Assembly (NCBI GenBank): GCA_022775105.1
Contig: JALFIX010000060.1
Location: 1 to 64,000 of the forward strand
DNA length: 64,000 nucleotides
Source of the DNA: Prevotella sp.
GTDB lineage: Bacteria > Bacteroidota > Bacteroidia > Bacteroidales > Bacteroidaceae
Direction of reading: 5' to 3'
Under the pieces are notes generated by a model, which saw only the letters and a list, made by a program, of their open reading frames with translations, was not told the DNA's origin and did not search any database. Within the stretch, counting starts at the first letter, position 1, and each line of letters starts with the position of its first letter. Both the position numbers and the translations under genes were made by a program. Positions 62,417 to 64,000 of this stretch are shown piece by piece.

Positions 62417-63485
62417 TTATGATGTGTAGCCATTTATTAAATATGTTTTCCTTGTAATAGCGTCTGCCTGTTTCAATGGCATTCTTCCCGTAGGCTTTTC
62501 TCAGTGATTCTGATGACATCATTCTGATTACAGCCTCTGTAAACAAGCGGGTGTTGCCTTGTTCTATTATCAATCCGTTATGATTATTTGTGACAATATC
62601 ACTTGCGCCATACTGAAAGTCAAACACTACGGACGGCAATCCGCATGCCTGGGCTTCTATTAGCGTCATGGGAAGACCCTCATAGCGCGAGGTCATAAGA
62701 TGAAGGCTGTAATGGGGATATACGTCCATGATGTTGTTGCATCTGCCGCACAGTTTCACCTTGTCTTCGAGATGTAGGCTTGTTATCTGTCGCTGCAGCG
62801 TTTCCCGGCATGATCCGTCGCCATAAATGTCAAGTGTCCAGTCGGGATATTGGCTTGATATATCCTTCCAGCAGTCGATAAGTATGTCAAAACCCTTTTG
62901 TAGTTCCAACCTGCCCACGGCAATAGCTTTTCTCACACCATAATAATCAGTATATGACCTTACATCATTTATATAGTTAGGAATAATCTCAACCTTTTTG
63001 GCATACTTGAATTGCTTGGCATCCCCGCTTGTGAGACAGATAACCCTTTCTGCCTTCAGCTCAGTGAGGATGAACAGTTTGTTGAAGGGATTGAAGTTTC
63101 TTGCCAAATGTGATTCATATATCTTTCTTGCCTTGGTGAGGCAGAAAGGCAGCAGTATAGCTCCTAAAGTAGTGGCAAAGAATATGATGTCGGGATTTAA
63201 TCCCCTTATGACCTTATTCAATCTGACTATTGCCATAACCATTGTGTTAATACGGCTCAGAAGTTTTGGCAAGGGATTGTTTGTCTTCTTGGCAAAAGGT
63301 ATGTCAAGATGTATCAAGTCAACACCGTCTTCCAGTTTATAATGCTGTGGACGGTTGTCGCTATATACGGATATAAGGGTCACGCGATTTTTATATTGCG
63401 TGGATAGGGTGTTAGCCTTCTCACTCACTATTCGCTCCACTCCCCCGTTTTCCGAATAATCCTCTATAACGTATATGATGTTCAT
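62385..63485 (-). CDS. GT4-family glycosyltransferase
   Basis: The 366-residue GT-B enzyme has the N-terminal acceptor domain (YVIEDYSENGGVERIVSEKANTL) and the GT4 donor site: AVGRLELQKGFDILIDCWKDI, KLCGRCNNIMDVYPHYSLHLMTSRYEGLPMTLIEAQACGLPSVVFD. The ExxxxxxxE motif (EGLPMTLIE) is intact. It transfers a nucleotide-activated sugar to a growing glycan. It overlaps the upstream GT2 gene by 4 bp and the downstream membrane protein by 32 bp. Confidence 0.93.
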   Translation of the reverse strand: MNIIYVIEDYSENGGVERIVSEKANTLSTQYKNRVTLISVYSDNRPQHYKLEDGVDLIHLDIPFAKKTNNPLPKLLSRINTMVMAIVRLNKVIRGLNPDIIFFATTLGAILLPFCLTKARKIYESHLARNFNPFNKLFILTELKAERVICLTSGDAKQFKYAKKVEIIPNYINDVRSYTDYYGVRKAIAVGRLELQKGFDILIDCWKDISSQYPDWTLDIYGDGSCRETLQRQITSLHLEDKVKLCGRCNNIMDVYPHYSLHLMTSRYEGLPMTLIEAQACGLPSVVFDFQYGASDIVTNNHNGLIIEQGNTRLFTEAVIRMMSSESLRKAYGKNAIETGRRYYKENIFNKWLHIINEYDNKKNDR

Positions 63486-64000
63486 ATCTTTCCCTTTTTA
63501 AATAATATGAAAAACGACTTGAATAACCTGCATGAAGCCTTTAGTCCGAATATGTCCAAAGCCAATGACTTAATAAGACCTTGCATACCATTGTAAGGTC
63601 TTGGCAGCACTCTCTGCGACGGAATAACAATTTTTCCCGATTGGATATATACGTACAATTGAATGTCATACATGTCCATATACAGTTTGTGCCATCGTCT
63701 TTTGCGAGTGTCGATGGAGTGTTTTCGTATAATGTCAATCTGTGCATTTACAAGCTCGATATAGTTGTCCAATGATGCCATCAGTCCATTTGGATTCCAG
63801 TAATAACGGTATGCTCCATGTGATGTTGTGGCGATTATGGGATTACTTTTCAATATTTCGCCCATCATCCACATATCCTCAAATCTTCTGAGCTGTTTAG
63901 GAAACCGAAGATTATCAAACAGTTCTTTTCTGAATATCTTGTTCCACATCCAGCAATGATTACAACCATTATGTGCAAGCCAGTCAATGGCGTTGTTAAA
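63482..64000 (-). CDS. GT2-family glycosyltransferase, N-terminus cut by window edge
   Basis: The frame runs in from base 64000 and ends at 63482, giving 172 residues of the C-terminal part. WMWNKIFRKELFDNLRFPKQ with RRFEDMWMMGEIL is the acceptor-side signature of GT2 enzymes (the KIFRxELF...EDxxM block, with catalytic Asp in FEDMWM). The donor-binding N-terminal half lies outside the window. It is coupled to the GT4 gene by an ATGA overlap. Confidence 0.85.
   Translation of the reverse strand, partial: FNNAIDWLAHNGCNHCWMWNKIFRKELFDNLRFPKQLRRFEDMWMMGEILKSNPIIATTSHGAYRYYWNPNGLMASLDNYIELVNAQIDIIRKHSIDTRKRRWHKLYMDMYDIQLYVYIQSGKIVIPSQRVLPRPYNGMQGLIKSLALDIFGLKASCRLFKSFFILFKKGKI

Noticed and set aside
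1..64000. Insertion sequence, prophage or integrase explaining the accessory cluster
   Set aside because: No transposase, integrase or terminal inverted repeats were recognised anywhere in the window.

Overview
The window looks like a gut- or rumen-type member of the Bacteroidota, most likely Prevotella or a close relative. The support is SusC/SusD pairs, Bacteroidota-type promoters (-33 TTG/TTTG and -7 TAnnTTTG) in front of many genes, UpxY-type antitermination, and short C-terminal tails of the Prevotella type on secreted proteins. The genus is an inference; the phylum is well supported. No rRNA, tRNA, CRISPR array or insertion sequence was recognised.

Layout. (1) 1-6850, minus strand: an accessory block holding an UpxY/NusG-like antiterminator, a free-standing RyR-domain protein, an ECF-type sigma factor, a protein that joins an anti-sigma-like N-terminus to a C39-like peptidase and a RyR domain, a small unknown protein, an MscS-family channel, a Rossmann-plus-RyR protein, a winged-helix protein and a TIR protein cut by the window edge. 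Two ~95-nt copies of one structured leader, each carrying a small upstream ORF, precede the antiterminator and the sigma factor. I read this as a nucleotide-signalling conflict or stress system; it is the most interesting part of the window. (2) 6961-17388: a helix-hairpin-helix barrel protein, a GH35 beta-galactosidase, a GH30 enzyme, a cation diffusion facilitator, RNase R and a hemolysin III-like membrane protein. (3) 17451-34649: a beta-mannan utilisation locus. GH26 mannanases, a SusC/SusD pair, a surface glycan-binding protein and a CE7 esterase act outside the cytoplasm or at the surface; an MFS porter, a mannobiose 2-epimerase-like protein and a GH130 mannosylglucose phosphorylase act inside; an AraC regulator closes it. 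A shared operator-like element lies upstream of at least three of its transcription units. (4) 34747-55845: mostly housekeeping and scattered genes: an Omp85-type protein, a phosphoethanolamine transferase, a pectate lyase, MerR and Lrp regulators, peptidases including a C26-M19 fusion, a sirtuin, three tandem FKBP isomerases, a GH5 mannanase, a SpoU methyltransferase, nadA and a flavin reductase-rubredoxin. An intergenic region at 53665-54121 with three perfect DnaA boxes is a candidate chromosome origin. Two promoter-plus-terminator units flanking the GH5 gene are candidate small RNAs. (5) 55994-64000: a CotH-like protein, an acyltransferase-sulfatase fusion, three glycosyltransferases and a polytopic membrane protein, which look like one end of a surface polysaccharide locus.

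Many intergenic spacers hold degenerate 7-8-mer arrays, several folded into large inverted repeats.
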